The notes under the pieces were generated by a model. The model searched no databases. It had not been told where the DNA came from and saw only the letters and a program-made list of their open reading frames with translations. Source: an uncultured Photobacterium sp. (GTDB lineage: Bacteria > Pseudomonadota > Gammaproteobacteria > Enterobacterales > Vibrionaceae). From it: a stretch of 40,324 nt of DNA. This document shows positions 18,176 through 28,288 of the stretch, piece after piece (the first letter of the stretch is position 1; the number at the start of each line of letters is the position of its first letter). The DNA lies in NCBI GenBank assembly GCA_947039005.1, contig CAMQXY010000018.1, positions 1 to 40,324 of the forward strand, given 5' to 3'. Both the position numbers and the translations under genes were made by a program.

Positions 18176-19537
18176 ATGATCAGTATTTTCGATATTTTCA
18201 AAATTGGTGTCGGCCCTTCCAGTTCACACACTGTAGGTCCAATGAAAGCAGGTAAAGAGTTCATCGATGACTTACGCACGTTAGGCAAATTACGTGACGT
18301 AACTAAAATCACCGTGGATGTTTATGGCTCTTTATCTCTGACTGGCAAAGGTCATCATACTGATATTGCGATCATTATGGGTCTTGCAGGAAACTCACCT
18401 GAACATGTTGATATTGACAGCATTCCTGGGTTTATCTCGCGCGTAGAAGAAACTGAACGTCTTCCTGTTGGCATGCACTGTCACACTGTTGATTTCCCTC
18501 GTGATGGCGGTATGAACTTCCATACTACAAACCTATCCCTTCATGAAAATGGTATGTCAATCCATGCTTGGCTTGATGATGAGGTTATTTTTTCTAAAAC
18601 TTACTACTCTATCGGTGGCGGGTTTATTGTTGACGAAGAAAACTTTGGTAAAGAACAAACGAATACCGTTGAAGTTCCTTACCCGTTCGCTTACGCATCT
18701 GAGTTACTAGAGCAATGTAGCGAACATGGCCTTTCTGTTAGTGCACTCGTTATGGCTAACGAACGTGCTATGAATGCTGAAGATGAAATCAGCACATACT
18801 TCGCTAACATTTGGAAAACCATGCGTGAGTGTATGGAACGCGGTATGAATGAAGAAGGTATTTTGCCTGGACCACTTCGTGTACCCCGCCGTGCGGCAGC
18901 ATTACGTCAACAACTGATTACAACAGAAAAATTTAACAATGACCCAATGACGGTTGTTGATTGGATTAACATGTATGCCTTTGCTGTCAATGAAGAAAAT
19001 GCAGCTGGTGGCCGAGTAGTAACAGCGCCAACGAATGGTGCATGTGGCATCATCCCTGCTGTTTTAGCTTACTATGACAAATTTGTTCAATCTGTTGGAC
19101 CAAAAGAATACATGCGTTACTTTGCCGCATCTGGCGCTGTAGGTGGTTTATATAAGCGTAATGCTTCTATTTCTGGTGCTGAAGTTGGCTGTCAAGGTGA
19201 AGTAGGTGTTGCGTGTTCAATGGCTGCTGCAGGTCTTGCTGAACTAATGGGTGGAAGCCCAGAGCAAGTATGTATGGCTGCTGAAATTGCAATGGAACAC
19301 AACCTTGGTTTAACCTGTGATCCAGTTGCAGGGCAGGTACAAGTTCCTTGTATTGAGCGTAACGGTATCGCAGCAGTAAAAGCAATAAATGCAACCCGTA
19401 TGGCACTTCGTCGTTCGTCAGCTCCACGCGTATCTCTGGATAAAGTGATTGAAACGATGCTTGAGACGGGAAAAGACATGAATGCAAAATATCGTGAGAC
19501 ATCACAAGGTGGCTTAGCCATTAAAGTTATTTGCTAA
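18176..19537 (+). CDS. sdaA: L-serine ammonia-lyase (serine deaminase)
   Basis: This 4Fe-4S enzyme converts L-serine to pyruvate and ammonia. The 453 residues hold an N-terminal beta domain with the signature [16 protein letters not shown] and a C-terminal alpha domain with [27 protein letters not shown] and GLTCDPVAG, whose cysteines include the cluster ligands of the family. SdaA and SdaB paralogues cannot be separated with certainty from sequence alone; adjacency to sdaC would also suit the sdaB arrangement of E. coli. GAGGT is six bases from the ATG. A UUCG-capped terminator follows. Confidence 0.93.
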   Translation: MISIFDIFKIGVGPSSSHTVGPMKAGKEFIDDLRTLGKLRDVTKITVDVYGSLSLTGKGHHTDIAIIMGLAGNSPEHVDIDSIPGFISRVEETERLPVGMHCHTVDFPRDGGMNFHTTNLSLHENGMSIHAWLDDEVIFSKTYYSIGGGFIVDEENFGKEQTNTVEVPYPFAYASELLEQCSEHGLSVSALVMANERAMNAEDEISTYFANIWKTMRECMERGMNEEGILPGPLRVPRRAAALRQQLITTEKFNNDPMTVVDWINMYAFAVNEENAAGGRVVTAPTNGACGIIPAVLAYYDKFVQSVGPKEYMRYFAASGAVGGLYKRNASISGAEVGCQGEVGVACSMAAAGLAELMGGSPEQVCMAAEIAMEHNLGLTCDPVAGQVQVPCIERNGIAAVKAINATRMALRRSSAPRVSLDKVIETMLETGKDMNAKYRETSQGGLAIKVIC

Positions 19538-19565
19538 ACGTAAGATTAACAATTTGTTTATAACT

Positions 19566-19593
19566 AAAAAACTATCTTCGGATAGTTTTTTTT
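19566..19593 (+). terminator. Terminator of sdaA
   Basis: A stem AAAAAACTATC / GATAGTTTTTT with a TTCG tetraloop (19577-19580) runs into eight T. A textbook intrinsic terminator. Confidence 0.93.
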
Positions 19594-19901
19594 GTTTTCA
19601 GCTCAAAATACATACATAAAAACTACAAATATATACAACATGGTTCATTAATAATCACTGTTCAATACCATATCATTAAGATATATAGCCATATTGTATC
19701 AATATAACTATTACCCATCTCCATTGCTTCTTATATAACCAATTGTATCTATTCTTTCTTTTCTTTTAGTCCTATACTCGCTTACATATACTCATTATTG
19801 TTAATGTAGTATAAGCATGGATGCGTATATCGCCCTTTTACATCATTGATGTACGATATGTAATGAAGGATTTATTCCCTTTATAGAGAAGCAAGATTGC
19901 T
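19594..19901. other. AT-rich intergenic region before the AraC-family gene
   Basis: About 310 bases without coding potential. The last 70 bases hold an inverted repeat TTACAT...ATGTAA (about 19839-19863) with a smaller ACATCA-T-TGATGT inside, a possible operator for the regulator downstream. No confident promoter was placed. Confidence 0.4.
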
Positions 19902-20786
19902 ATGAAATATAAGCGTATCCTCTCGCAGAGCCACATTGTTCTGAAAGAGTTTTATGTCGATCATCATTTAATTGTGAAATTATCCAATGCAGAAGGTAAT
20001 ATTCATATTAATGGTCACGCTATAGATATAAAAAAAAACAGTATTTTAGCTATACCTAAATTCAGTCATATCTCTTGTTCAATTAATCAATTAAACAATC
20101 TAGAGAACATTGAGCTACAAATATTAATGATCAATGAAGATTCAATAACAGAAACCTTCAAATATATTAGTGCTCTTAAACAACCATCACTAGTAACATC
20201 AACTTGCACACCTGTCTACCTCATTGATTCATCTGAAATTGTTGAGCAAAATTTCGCATTATTTAATCAACTATTGCCAAGCATTAGTGGATCAAAAATG
20301 GAGCAAACTTTGCTGAGCCAGTGCTTAGTATTCATTTTAATTGCACTTAATAATACGGGTATCGATGTATTCAATGTTTATCGTTTTAACTATGATGAAC
20401 CTAAAGAACGAACGATTGCACGTCTAATTACTCAAGATCCTCAACGTAAATGGAGCGTTGATGATATGGCTAAAGCACTGTTTACAACCCAATCAACATT
20501 ACGACGTCATTTAGCGAAAGAAGGTGTATCCTTTAGTCAGCTATTACTCGATGTACGAATGGGGCTTGCGCTTAATTTTTTAACCTTCTCTAATTTCTCT
20601 ATCTCACAAATAGGTAATCGTTCGGGTTTTGGTAGTGCTGCTTATTTTTGTGATGCGTTCAAACGTAAATATAATCTAACGCCATCACAATTTAGAGCTA
20701 GTTCAAGAAAAGAAAATGATATGGATACAGAAGGTTGCTTTACCTGCAAAGAGCACACTGAACATTTACCCGAAATGTTTCATTAA
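19902..20786 (+). CDS. AraC/XylS-family transcriptional regulator
   Basis: The protein of 294 residues has a variable N-terminal effector/dimerisation half and a C-terminal double helix-turn-helix domain at about 175-275: first helix pair in KWSVDDMAKALFTTQSTLRRHL, second in FSISQIGNRSGFGSAAYFCDAFKR, ending YNLTPSQFRA, the standard AraC signature. The N-terminal half is not a recognisable sugar-binding cupin and gives no hint of ligand. After the DNA-binding domain is a short Cys/His-containing tail (CFTCKEHTEH), which is unusual. It faces satP convergently, so a regulatory link to the acetate or alcohol genes is only a guess. Confidence 0.88.
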   Translation: MKYKRILSQSHIVLKEFYVDHHLIVKLSNAEGNIHINGHAIDIKKNSILAIPKFSHISCSINQLNNLENIELQILMINEDSITETFKYISALKQPSLVTSTCTPVYLIDSSEIVEQNFALFNQLLPSISGSKMEQTLLSQCLVFILIALNNTGIDVFNVYRFNYDEPKERTIARLITQDPQRKWSVDDMAKALFTTQSTLRRHLAKEGVSFSQLLLDVRMGLALNFLTFSNFSISQIGNRSGFGSAAYFCDAFKRKYNLTPSQFRASSRKENDMDTEGCFTCKEHTEHLPEMFH

Positions 20787-20807
20787 AAATAATATTCCAA
20801 TGCTAAG

Positions 20808-20831
20808 ACCTCGTTAATACGAGGTTTTTTT
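20808..20831 (+). terminator. Terminator of the AraC-family gene
   Basis: A 7-bp stem ACCTCGT / ACGAGGT with loop TAAT is followed by seven T. Confidence 0.9.
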
Positions 20832-20853
20832 ATACATAATAAAAAATAAGCAT

Positions 20854-20883
20854 AAAAAAACCCCGCTTAAAATAAGCAGGGTT
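20854..20883 (-). terminator. Terminator of satP
   Basis: A 10-pair stem with one mismatch (AACCCCGCTT at 20859-20868, AAGCAGGGTT at 20874-20883) is followed on the minus strand by seven T. Confidence 0.85.
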
Positions 20884-20905
20884 AATATCAAACTATATTA
20901 CAGAT

Positions 20906-21496
20906 TTACGCTGCAACTTCTACCAAGCCACGATCTTTAGGTGCTATACCAATCGGTAAAATCACACGACCGTATTCAGCATTTAACACTTGTGCCATCG
21001 CAAAATAAATAGCACTTAAACCACAGAAAATACCTTCGATACCAGCAATAAAACCAATCGTTTCACTGCCTGTAAAGTCTCGTGCAGCAAGCAAGAAGAA
21101 TAGAATAGTTAAAGAACCAAATACAACTTGCTTAGCTGGTGGATAACGTAAAGAACCAACAAACATAAACGCTGTAAATACACCCCATAGTAATAAATAC
21201 CATGCCATAAATGGTGCAGGGCTAGCAGCAAAACCAAAATTAGGTAACATAATAATGCTAACTAAAGACAACCAAAATAAACCGTAAGACGTAAATGCTG
21301 TCGTACCAAACGTATCTCCTCGTTTAAAGCACATCATCCCAACAAGAACCTGTCCTAAGCCACCATAGAAAATACCCATTGCTAGAATCATCGAGTCTAT
21401 AGGGAAAAAGCCAGCATTATGGATATTTAATAAAACGGTAGTCATACCAAAGCCCATTAGACCTAATGGTGCTGGATTAGCAAGTTTTGTAGACAT
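20906..21496 (-). CDS. satP: Acetate/succinate transporter of the SatP (YaaH) family
   Basis: This membrane protein of 196 residues has six predicted helices and the GPR1/FUN34/YaaH family signature [14 protein letters not shown] near its start. Relatives carry acetate and succinate across the inner membrane. Length and helix pattern fit E. coli SatP. A ribosome binding site (GGGGAAAA) precedes the ATG. The gene is alone on its transcript: terminator after it and 500 bases of non-coding DNA before it. Acetate uptake fits with the alcohol dehydrogenase upstream, but they are not in one operon. Confidence 0.92.
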   Translation of the reverse strand: MSTKLANPAPLGLMGFGMTTVLLNIHNAGFFPIDSMILAMGIFYGGLGQVLVGMMCFKRGDTFGTTAFTSYGLFWLSLVSIIMLPNFGFAASPAPFMAWYLLLWGVFTAFMFVGSLRYPPAKQVVFGSLTILFFLLAARDFTGSETIGFIAGIEGIFCGLSAIYFAMAQVLNAEYGRVILPIGIAPKDRGLVEVAA

Positions 21497-22001
21497 CTTT
21501 TTCCCCTACAGGATTCTCAACAAAAGTGATAAAGCTTAAAAATGTGTTCGCATATTTATGCGCGGCGAATTTTAATGTAAGCAGCGATACAGATCAATGC
21601 TTATATCACTAAAAACAGCATCTAAATCAAAAAACGCTACCAAAGCATAATATTTGTAAAGAATCTTTATGATACTAATAACCGAAAATTGTTATCAATT
21701 ATTAAAAACATTAATCCTTGTTACACTCTCATTAATTGCGAGCAAAAATAACACTAACATACTAATTTAAAACATATTTATTATATTGAATGATTTAAGA
21801 ATAGTTTTAAATAATATTAAATATTTATAGTTATTTTAATTCTTAAAATATAATATTAAGAAATATCGTGAAAATATCGATTTTTTTTAAATATATAGAT
21901 AAAAAAAAAGCGACCTAAGTCACTTTTTTGTTCAAAACTAGCAAAACATAACATCATGACAAATCACACATATAACGTACTACTTGATTATCAGTAAATC
22001 A
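21497..22001. other. Very AT-rich region upstream of satP
   Basis: About 500 bases without coding potential. It contains the terminator at 21906-21927 and a small palindrome CGCATA-TT-TATGCG (21549-21562) about 55 bases before satP that may be an operator. The part from 21660 to 21905 is extremely AT-rich with no structure I can assign. Confidence 0.5.
21906..21927. terminator. Bidirectional-looking terminator downstream of the alcohol dehydrogenase
   Basis: A 9-pair stem (AAAAGCGAC / GTCACTTTT, one wobble, loop CTAA) is flanked by a long A-run on the left and a T-run on the right. It lies about 75 bases after the minus-strand dehydrogenase stop. Confidence 0.8.
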
Positions 22002-23171
22002 TTATGCTTGAATATGACAATCACAACGGCAAACTTGCTGTAAAATCGTTATTAACCGTTGTTGATTTAATGGTAAAGGATTGCCTTTAATCGCACAGGT
22101 CCGTAATGCATCTTCAGCAACGTCTTCAAACATGGTATTACACACACCGTAATCTGATAACAATGGCAGTTGTAGCTTTGTCAGCATGTCATTTACCCAT
22201 TGCACACTATCTTCAATATTAGCCTCGTTGTTCATTGTCAAAATCACAGCCAGTTTTTGATAACGAGTCAATACATCACTCCGACCTAGTTCTATTGCGA
22301 CTGAAATATTTTCTGTCATCACATAAGGAGATAACCGTGCTGTAATCAGTCCATGTGGAGCATCTAAACGTCCGCTTAATGCCGACGCTAATCCATGAGC
22401 TGCTCCTAATTTAGCATTTGAACGCGCCATGCCACCTAGCATTGCAGCAAAAGCCATATCACTTCGAGAAGGATAATGATCATCTTTACAAGCAGGTAAT
22501 ATTGACATTGCAATGCGTCTTAATCCCTCTTCGCAAATCATATCGGTCAAAGGGTTAGGTTCACCACAAACATAGGCTTCCATAAGATGAGTAAACGCAT
22601 CCATAGCACAATATCCTGATAATACCGCATCCATACCATAAGTTAAGGTAGGATCAATAATCGCTAAATCAGGAAATAATTCAACATTACTTAAATTTAC
22701 TTGCACTTGTTCTTGCGCCGACTGTAATACCGCACTTTTACTTACTTCAGCCCCAGTACCTGCTGTGGTAGGAATAGCCACAAACGGTAATGATTTAACC
22801 TGTAGCGGTACATTTCGCCCAACAACATCAACATAATCATAAACACTGCCTTGATTTGGAATTAACGCTGCAAGTGATTTAGCCACATCCAGCACACTCC
22901 CTCCACCAATACCGATCACCATATCAGGACAGAAAGTACGCCCCATTGCAGCCAACTCTTCTATCATTGCAATTAACGGCTCACCTTTAATTACCAAGCG
23001 TTGATAGCGCATATTCTGTTGCTTAAAATACTGTTCAATTTGCAGTGACCGCTGCTGATCTTGACCAGTAACTAATAACGCACTGTAGCCAAATTGATTA
23101 AGCAGTGATAAAGAATCATGCATTGCACCTTCACCAAAGACGATGCGAGTTGAAGTCATAAACTGAAACAT
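22002..23171 (-). CDS. Iron-containing alcohol dehydrogenase
   Basis: Group III dehydrogenases reduce aldehydes or ketones with NAD(P)H using bound iron. The 389 residues carry the nucleotide motif GIGGGSVLDVAKSLAAL near residue 100 and the metal ligands in order: D and H of AMDAFTHLMEAY, H of LGAAHGLASAL and H of DAPHGL 14 residues later, as in FucO and EutG. The C-terminus ends in a Cys/His cluster (CRCDCHIQA) that is not part of the core fold. Substrate cannot be told. The gene is monocistronic, with 500 bases of non-coding DNA before its start. Confidence 0.9.
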   Translation of the reverse strand: MFQFMTSTRIVFGEGAMHDSLSLLNQFGYSALLVTGQDQQRSLQIEQYFKQQNMRYQRLVIKGEPLIAMIEELAAMGRTFCPDMVIGIGGGSVLDVAKSLAALIPNQGSVYDYVDVVGRNVPLQVKSLPFVAIPTTAGTGAEVSKSAVLQSAQEQVQVNLSNVELFPDLAIIDPTLTYGMDAVLSGYCAMDAFTHLMEAYVCGEPNPLTDMICEEGLRRIAMSILPACKDDHYPSRSDMAFAAMLGGMARSNAKLGAAHGLASALSGRLDAPHGLITARLSPYVMTENISVAIELGRSDVLTRYQKLAVILTMNNEANIEDSVQWVNDMLTKLQLPLLSDYGVCNTMFEDVAEDALRTCAIKGNPLPLNQQRLITILQQVCRCDCHIQA

Positions 23172-23588
23172 AGGTTATCTATCCTAAATGGCGTTCGTCT
23201 AATTAAAGTCTGCATATCTGCTTCTTTGCGTACTGACTAAGTATTCACAGATATTTGTTACAAATGCTATCTACTGTAATAACCAGATTCAGCCAGATTG
23301 CTTAACCTTATATTGATTACAAACAAGTTTTCATTTGTTTCAATAACTACAACATCAAGATCAATACCACCTCACACTTAGTTCTAATTAACGCAAGGAA
23401 ACATCTATTGTAAAAATAATTTCCACTTAATAATAAAACCTCAGAATAAACATGATGAGCTATACATGATGGGCAATAAAAGCCGATATTCGTTGCGTAT
23501 TCGCATCTTCATCATAATAGTTCATCATCGATGACAATCAGCCCTCTCGCTTTCACTTAACTAACAAAATCCTTTTTACATAAAAGGT

Positions 23589-23625
23589 ATCGCTTTTATC
23601 TATTGGTTTAACAGGAAAAACCCGC
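23589..23625 (+). promoter_or_regulatory. OxyR-like binding site upstream of grxA
   Basis: The first half ATCGCTTTTATCTAT fits ATAG-N-T-N3-A-N-CTAT with one mismatch. After exactly 7 bases comes a weaker second half (23611-23625, ACAG-like start). The OxyR pattern has four ATAG/CTAT elements; 11 of 16 bases agree. The site ends just where a -35 would be for the TATAGT at 23649-23654, the normal activating position. OxyR induces grxA in E. coli. Confidence 0.5.
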
Positions 23626-23648
23626 TTTCTCTATTACTAGAGTCACGT

Positions 23649-23654
23649 TATAGT
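23649..23654 (+). promoter_or_regulatory. grxA: Likely -10 element of the grxA promoter
   Basis: TATAGT matches the -10 consensus at 5 of 6. The -35 position 17 bases upstream (TTTCTC) is poor, as expected of an activator-dependent promoter. Confidence 0.5.
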
Positions 23655-23679
23655 AAAACAAATTATGTAGGAGAAATTT

Positions 23680-23949
23680 ATGTTCGTTGTTATTTTTGGT
23701 CGTCCAGGTTGTCCTTTTTGTGTTCGCGCAAAAGAACTAGCAGAAAAAATTAAAGAAGAACGCGACGATTTTAATTACCGCTACGTTGATATCCACGCAG
23801 AAGGTATCAGTAAAGCTGATTTAGAAAAAACCGTCGGTAAGCCTGTTGAAACAGTACCTCAAATTTTTGTTGACCAAGATCATGTTGGTGGTTGTACTGA
23901 TTTTGAAGCTTATGCAAAAGAACATAAGTTGCTTTTTAAAGAAGCATAA
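23680..23949 (+). CDS. grxA: Glutaredoxin 1
   Basis: This small redox protein (89 residues) reduces disulfides with glutathione, for example in ribonucleotide reductase and OxyR. The active site is CPFC (residues 10-13; E. coli has CPYC), followed by VRAKELAEK, the cis-proline segment ETVPQIFVD and the glutathione contact GGCTDFEA. It is a few residues longer than E. coli GrxA at the C-terminus. TAGGAG is seven bases before the ATG. ybjL follows on the same strand after a terminator, echoing the E. coli neighbourhood. Confidence 0.95.
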   Translation: MFVVIFGRPGCPFCVRAKELAEKIKEERDDFNYRYVDIHAEGISKADLEKTVGKPVETVPQIFVDQDHVGGCTDFEAYAKEHKLLFKEA

Positions 23950-23962
23950 ATATAGATTGACT

Positions 23963-23989
23963 AAAAGGCTGATAGTGTCAGCCTTTTTT
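23963..23989 (+). terminator. Terminator of grxA
   Basis: A 10-bp stem AAAAGGCTGA / TCAGCCTTTT, loop TAGTG, continuing into a T-run. Confidence 0.92.
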
Positions 23990-24200
23990 ATTCGACACGA
24001 TTATTTTTCATTATTAAAACACTATTTTTAACGTATGACGCCCCTTTAAAACAATCCCCCTACAAAAGTACAAATTATCTTAACGAGTTCGTTTATAAAA
24101 TAAATTTTCGCTATTTATTTATAATATAAACTATAACCTCCCATCAAAATCAGCTAGACTTTATCCCACTTTTATCTTTCCATTATTTCGGAAATCCGTC

Positions 24201-25883
24201 GTGAACATTGATGTAGCCGCACTTCTACACCAAAATGATATTTTATTGCTATTTGTAGTCCTTGCTGTTGGTTTAAGTCTCGGTAAAATCCGTTTTGCCA
24301 AGATGACACTAGGTAACTCTATTGGCGTTCTACTTACTGCTTTATTATTTGGTAATGCTGGTTTTACGTTTGATACTGATGCATTAAATATTGGCTTTAT
24401 GCTATTTATTTTCTGTGTTGGCATAGAAGCTGGACCAAACTTTTTTGGTATCTTCTTCCGCGACGGTAAGCATTATCTAATGCTCGCATTAGTCGTCTTA
24501 CTCTCATCAATAGCAATAACAATGACCATGGCGCGTTATCTGCACATGGATATTGGTCTAGCGACCGGTTTAATGGCGGGTTCACTAACAGCAACACCGG
24601 TACTTGTTGGTGCAAAAGATGCGCTTCACAATGGTCTTGCGGGTATTACTGACCCTGCGGTTATCAAACAATTAAGTGAAAGCTTAAGTGTTGGCTATGC
24701 CATGTCATATCTGGTTGGCTTAGTGAGTTTAATCTTCCTCGCTAAACTGATGCCTAAATTGCAAAAGCAAAATCTTGCTGAATCATCACAGCAAATTGCA
24801 CGCGAACGTGGTATCGGCGAAGTCGCACAACGTAAAGTTTATCTACCCATTATTCGTGCCTACCGCGCAGGTCCAGAACTCATCAACTGGATTGATGGTC
24901 GTAACCTACGTGAATTGGGTATTTATCGTCAAACAGGTTGTTATATCGAACGTGTACGACGTAATGGTATTTTAGCTAACCCTGATGGCGATGCTATTTT
25001 ACAAGAAGGTGATGAAATAGCCTTAGTGGGTTACCCTGATAGCCATGCACGTCTTGATCCTAGTTTCCGTAATGGTAAAGAAGTATTTGATCGCGACTTA
25101 CTCGATCTACGTATTGTAGAAGAAGAAATCGTGGTTAAAAATGACGGTATTGCTGGTAAACGCTTATCAGAATTAAATTTATCTGAATACGGTTGTTTCC
25201 TTAACCGTGTAGTTCGCGCCCAAATTGAAATGCCAATGGATCATAATATTCTGTTGAATAAAGGTGATATTCTACAAGTCAGCGGTGAAAAAAGCCGTGT
25301 TTTAGGGCTTGCTGAACGCATTGGTTTTATCTCAATTCACAGTCAAATTGCCGATCTGCTCGCTTTCTGTTGCTTCTTTATTATTGGTCTATTAATGGGC
25401 TTAGTAACAATGAAGTTTGGCCATGTTGCCTTTGGTTTAGGTAGCGCGGCAGGATTATTGATCGCGGGTATTACGTTAGGTTTCTTACGTGCCAACCACC
25501 CTACCTTTGGTTATGTGCCTCAAGGCGCACTTAACATGGCTAAAGATTTAGGCCTAATGGTGTTTATGGTGGGAATTGGTTTAAGCGCTGGCTCTAATTT
25601 ATTTGCTTCTATCGGCAATATAGGTCTAACCGTATTTATTACTAGTTTGATGGTCAGTGTCATTCCTGTTGTTTTAGCTTACCTTTTTGGTGCTTATGTA
25701 CTAAAAATGAACCGAGCATTATTATTTGGAGCCATCATTGGTGCCCGAACCTGTGCTCCGGCAATGGATATGATCAATGAACACGCTCGTAGTACTATTC
25801 CTGCATTAGGCTATGCGGGTACTTATGCGATTGCTAACGTATTACTCACAATAGCAGGTACATTGATCTTTATTTTCCAATAG
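24201..25883 (+). CDS. ybjL: Putative transporter YbjL (AspT/YidE family)
   Basis: This membrane protein of 560 residues is nearly collinear with E. coli YbjL. It has two blocks of about five membrane helices (roughly 10-190 and 380-560), each with the family motif region ([18 protein letters not shown] and [18 protein letters not shown]), separated by two regulatory TrkA-C (RCK) domains at about 200-375 ([23 protein letters not shown] and [15 protein letters not shown]). The aspartate:alanine exchanger AspT is the best known relative; the substrate of YbjL is not known. The start codon is GTG with only a weak GGAAA upstream, kept because it lines up with E. coli. Confidence 0.93.
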   Translation: MNIDVAALLHQNDILLLFVVLAVGLSLGKIRFAKMTLGNSIGVLLTALLFGNAGFTFDTDALNIGFMLFIFCVGIEAGPNFFGIFFRDGKHYLMLALVVLLSSIAITMTMARYLHMDIGLATGLMAGSLTATPVLVGAKDALHNGLAGITDPAVIKQLSESLSVGYAMSYLVGLVSLIFLAKLMPKLQKQNLAESSQQIARERGIGEVAQRKVYLPIIRAYRAGPELINWIDGRNLRELGIYRQTGCYIERVRRNGILANPDGDAILQEGDEIALVGYPDSHARLDPSFRNGKEVFDRDLLDLRIVEEEIVVKNDGIAGKRLSELNLSEYGCFLNRVVRAQIEMPMDHNILLNKGDILQVSGEKSRVLGLAERIGFISIHSQIADLLAFCCFFIIGLLMGLVTMKFGHVAFGLGSAAGLLIAGITLGFLRANHPTFGYVPQGALNMAKDLGLMVFMVGIGLSAGSNLFASIGNIGLTVFITSLMVSVIPVVLAYLFGAYVLKMNRALLFGAIIGARTCAPAMDMINEHARSTIPALGYAGTYAIANVLLTIAGTLIFIFQ

Positions 25884-25917
25884 CTAAGGTCAATCTAGCT
25901 TTTATCCTTTCCATATT

Positions 25918-25954
25918 GAGGCTTAACTCATTAGTTCGCTAATGAGTCAGCCTC
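25918..25954 (+). terminator. Strong UUCG-capped hairpin after ybjL, possible terminator
   Basis: An outer stem GAGGCT/AGCCTC and an inner 9-bp stem ACTCATTAG/CTAATGAGT, separated by a small internal loop, are capped by TTCG. No T-run follows (TATTCAGTC), so termination may be partial or factor-dependent. Confidence 0.55.
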
Positions 25955-26152
25955 TATTCAGTCTTGCCAATTACACTACATATTAGCGTTAAAATGTAAC
26001 TAGCTATGCAATAACTATATCTTTTTTCATACTATTTTCCGCTAGTTTTCATACCCTATCATGAGGTTATGGTAACAATAACTAATGCGCTTCATTATTA
26101 GATGTCTTACCATAGCTTATTAATACCATTCGTAATTTCTGGTGCCCAATCT

Positions 26153-26827
26153 ATGCGTATTCTTATTGTCGAAGACGATGCCATCCTTAGCCATCATCTT
26201 AAATCTCAGCTCAGCGAATTAGGAAATCAAGTTCAGTGTGCCAATACGGCTGAAGAAGGTCTATTCTTTGCGCAAAACTATCCTAATGATATTGCTATTG
26301 TCGATATTGGCTTACCCGATAGAGATGGGATCAGCTTAATTAAAGACATGCGTAAAAAAGGCTTACGTTTACCAATAATGATCCTTACTGCACGTTCAAA
26401 TTGGCAAGATAAGGTCACCGGTCTTGAAGCTGGAGCTGATGATTACTTAGTTAAACCGTTTCAAAAAGAAGAAATGGTTGCCCGTCTAAGTGCCCTTGTT
26501 CGTCGTAGCGCTGGTTTTGTAAAACCAGAAATGACTGCGGGCGATATTCGTGTCGATCTGTTAGCGAAACAAGTTTATGTTTGTGAAGGCTTACTCGAAT
26601 TAACTGCCTTTGAATATGACTTATTAGAGTATTTAATGCGTCATAGCCGCCAAGTCGTGTCTAAGCAACGTTTACTTGATGTTCTTTATGAAGATCAAGA
26701 AGGTGATCCAAATACCATTGAAGTCATGATCAGCCGACTACGTAAAAAATTCACAAAAACAGGGCAAAATAATCCTATTTCAACCATTCGTGGTCAGGGT
26801 TATATTTTTGAAATCAACGCCCAATGA
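26153..26827 (+). CDS. phoP: PhoP-type response regulator (OmpR family)
   Basis: This is a two-component response regulator with a receiver domain (MRILIVEDD start, phosphorylation site D51 in IVDIGLPDRDG, K101 in VKPF) and a C-terminal winged-helix DNA-binding domain (ELTAFEYDLLEYLMRH, VMISRLRKKF, STIRGQGYIFEI). The open frame can start at 26102, but MRILIVEDD is the normal beginning of the family and gives 224 residues (E. coli PhoP 223). The ribosome binding site is poor at both positions. It overlaps the sensor kinase gene by four bases. The match to PhoP is good, but vibrios carry further PhoP-like pairs (CarR/VprA type), so exact orthology is unsure. Confidence 0.85.
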   Translation: MRILIVEDDAILSHHLKSQLSELGNQVQCANTAEEGLFFAQNYPNDIAIVDIGLPDRDGISLIKDMRKKGLRLPIMILTARSNWQDKVTGLEAGADDYLVKPFQKEEMVARLSALVRRSAGFVKPEMTAGDIRVDLLAKQVYVCEGLLELTAFEYDLLEYLMRHSRQVVSKQRLLDVLYEDQEGDPNTIEVMISRLRKKFTKTGQNNPISTIRGQGYIFEINAQ

Positions 26828-28167
26828 AACGATTTTTCCAGCCACGATTAAGACAGCGTGTATTAATCACTTCAGTTGCAATCATCGCATTGGTAACATC
26901 AGCACTGGCTGCTGTTATCAACAAACTCTATTCCCAAAGCTATATGGCATCATATTCATCAGAACTTGTTGCCCAAATGCCGATGGTAGTTGCACAGCTA
27001 AATCGAGCTGGATTAATCAAAGATGTTGATAAATGGATTGATTCTCTTGATCCCTCGGATACAGATTATATTGCTGTTGTCTGTGATCAAAGTGACAAAA
27101 CAACCTGGGTTTCAAATCAAGCAGCAAAAGCTAACTTACAAAATGTTTGCCATTATTTACCAGAAAATATCTCAACGCCTACGTTGATTAAAATGAAAAA
27201 TCATCAAGGCTATATTGCTTATAATCTCAGCCGCAATAAAGAAGATGGCACGATTTATCAATTAGTGGTATTACGCTCAGCTAATGCTTATGAACACTCT
27301 TTAGCACAATTACATAAACGAACCGCTTTCTATTTAGGGCTGTTTGTTTTAATTGCGGTCGCTTTTCTCATCGCTGCCTTTCATTGGGGTTTCCAACCAT
27401 TGCGAAAGTTGGCCTCTCAGCTTGATCAAATGGCTGAAGCTAAGCGAGAAAAGTTGGATGATAATTATCCGATGGAACTGCAAGAAGTCACCATGGCAGT
27501 TAACCGCCTAAGCCGTATTAGTAATGATCAACAGGGTCGTTATCGTCATGCAATGGATGATCTTGCCCATAGCTTAAAAACACGCTTAGCAGCTACTAAT
27601 GCCCTACTTGACGATTCAAGTTTAGATCGTCGTGAGCTTAATCAACGCATTATGGAACAAATCAGCCAAATGGATGATTTGGTACAGTATCAACTCAAGC
27701 GAGCAATGGTCGGTCAACAAGGATTACAAAAAAGTAATGTCGAGATTAAACCAATAATTACTAGCCTAAATCGAATGTTAAATAAGATTTATGCCGATAA
27801 GCACGCAATATTGCATTATCATTTTGATGATGATCTAAAATTACCGATTAATAAAGATGACTTAATGGAACTGTTTGGCAATATGCTTGAAAACAGTTTT
27901 CGTTTTTGTATTAGCCAAGTGAAATTATCGGTTATTGAAAGCAATGACTATTTCACTATCATTATTGAAGACGATGGTCCAGGGGTTAAACCTGAGCTAC
28001 GTGAAGCTATTTTTCAACGTGGTGTACGTGCTGATCAACTCAACCCCGGTCAAGGCATTGGCTTATCGGTTTGTAATGCCATTGTTGATAGCTATCAAGG
28101 GAAGATTCATGTTGAAGATTCTGAACTTGAAGGGGCTGCGTTTATTATCAAACTCCCGAAAAGCTAA
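26824..28167 (+). CDS. phoQ: PhoQ-type sensor histidine kinase
   Basis: Sensor kinase of 447 residues: membrane helix at about 11-30, periplasmic sensor to about 163, second helix at about 165-186, HAMP-like linker, phosphoacceptor H249 in DLAHSLKTRLAA (E. coli PhoQ: DLTHSLKTPLA), N box LMELFGNMLENSFRFC, and G boxes IEDDGPGV and GQGIGLSVCNAIV. The kinase half follows PhoQ closely. The sensor part holds two Cys residues and SLDPSDTDYIA, and I cannot see the dense acidic patch of E. coli PhoQ, so its signal may differ. The ATG overlaps the stop of the regulator gene (ATGA), which implies coupled translation. Confidence 0.87.
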   Translation: MKRFFQPRLRQRVLITSVAIIALVTSALAAVINKLYSQSYMASYSSELVAQMPMVVAQLNRAGLIKDVDKWIDSLDPSDTDYIAVVCDQSDKTTWVSNQAAKANLQNVCHYLPENISTPTLIKMKNHQGYIAYNLSRNKEDGTIYQLVVLRSANAYEHSLAQLHKRTAFYLGLFVLIAVAFLIAAFHWGFQPLRKLASQLDQMAEAKREKLDDNYPMELQEVTMAVNRLSRISNDQQGRYRHAMDDLAHSLKTRLAATNALLDDSSLDRRELNQRIMEQISQMDDLVQYQLKRAMVGQQGLQKSNVEIKPIITSLNRMLNKIYADKHAILHYHFDDDLKLPINKDDLMELFGNMLENSFRFCISQVKLSVIESNDYFTIIIEDDGPGVKPELREAIFQRGVRADQLNPGQGIGLSVCNAIVDSYQGKIHVEDSELEGAAFIIKLPKS

Positions 28168-28230
28168 TCATCTCGTACAACCAGCGCATATCACTGACTT
28201 TTTCAGTACCTCTCTAAAAATACGAAATAA

Positions 28231-28266
28231 AAAAACACCCTCAAACATATGCTTGAGGGTGTTTTT
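28231..28266. terminator. Bidirectional terminator between phoQ and fabV
   Basis: A 14-bp stem (AAAAACACCCTCAA at 28231-28244, TTGAGGGTGTTTTT at 28253-28266), A-rich on the left and T-rich on the right, serves both convergent genes. Confidence 0.93.
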
Positions 28267-28288
28267 AAACATAAACTAATGTTCGTGA

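Larger units (their letters stand above)
23172..23679. other. Intergenic region between the divergent alcohol dehydrogenase and grxA
   Basis: About 500 bases without coding potential. The grxA side holds the OxyR-like site and -10 element described separately. The dehydrogenase side (23172-23450) is AT-rich and no promoter was placed with confidence. Confidence 0.5.

Noticed and set aside
21660..21905. Replication origin or phage attachment site in the very AT-rich stretch
   Set aside because: No iterated boxes, DnaA sites or flanking duplicated sequence were seen; it is only low-complexity AT DNA.
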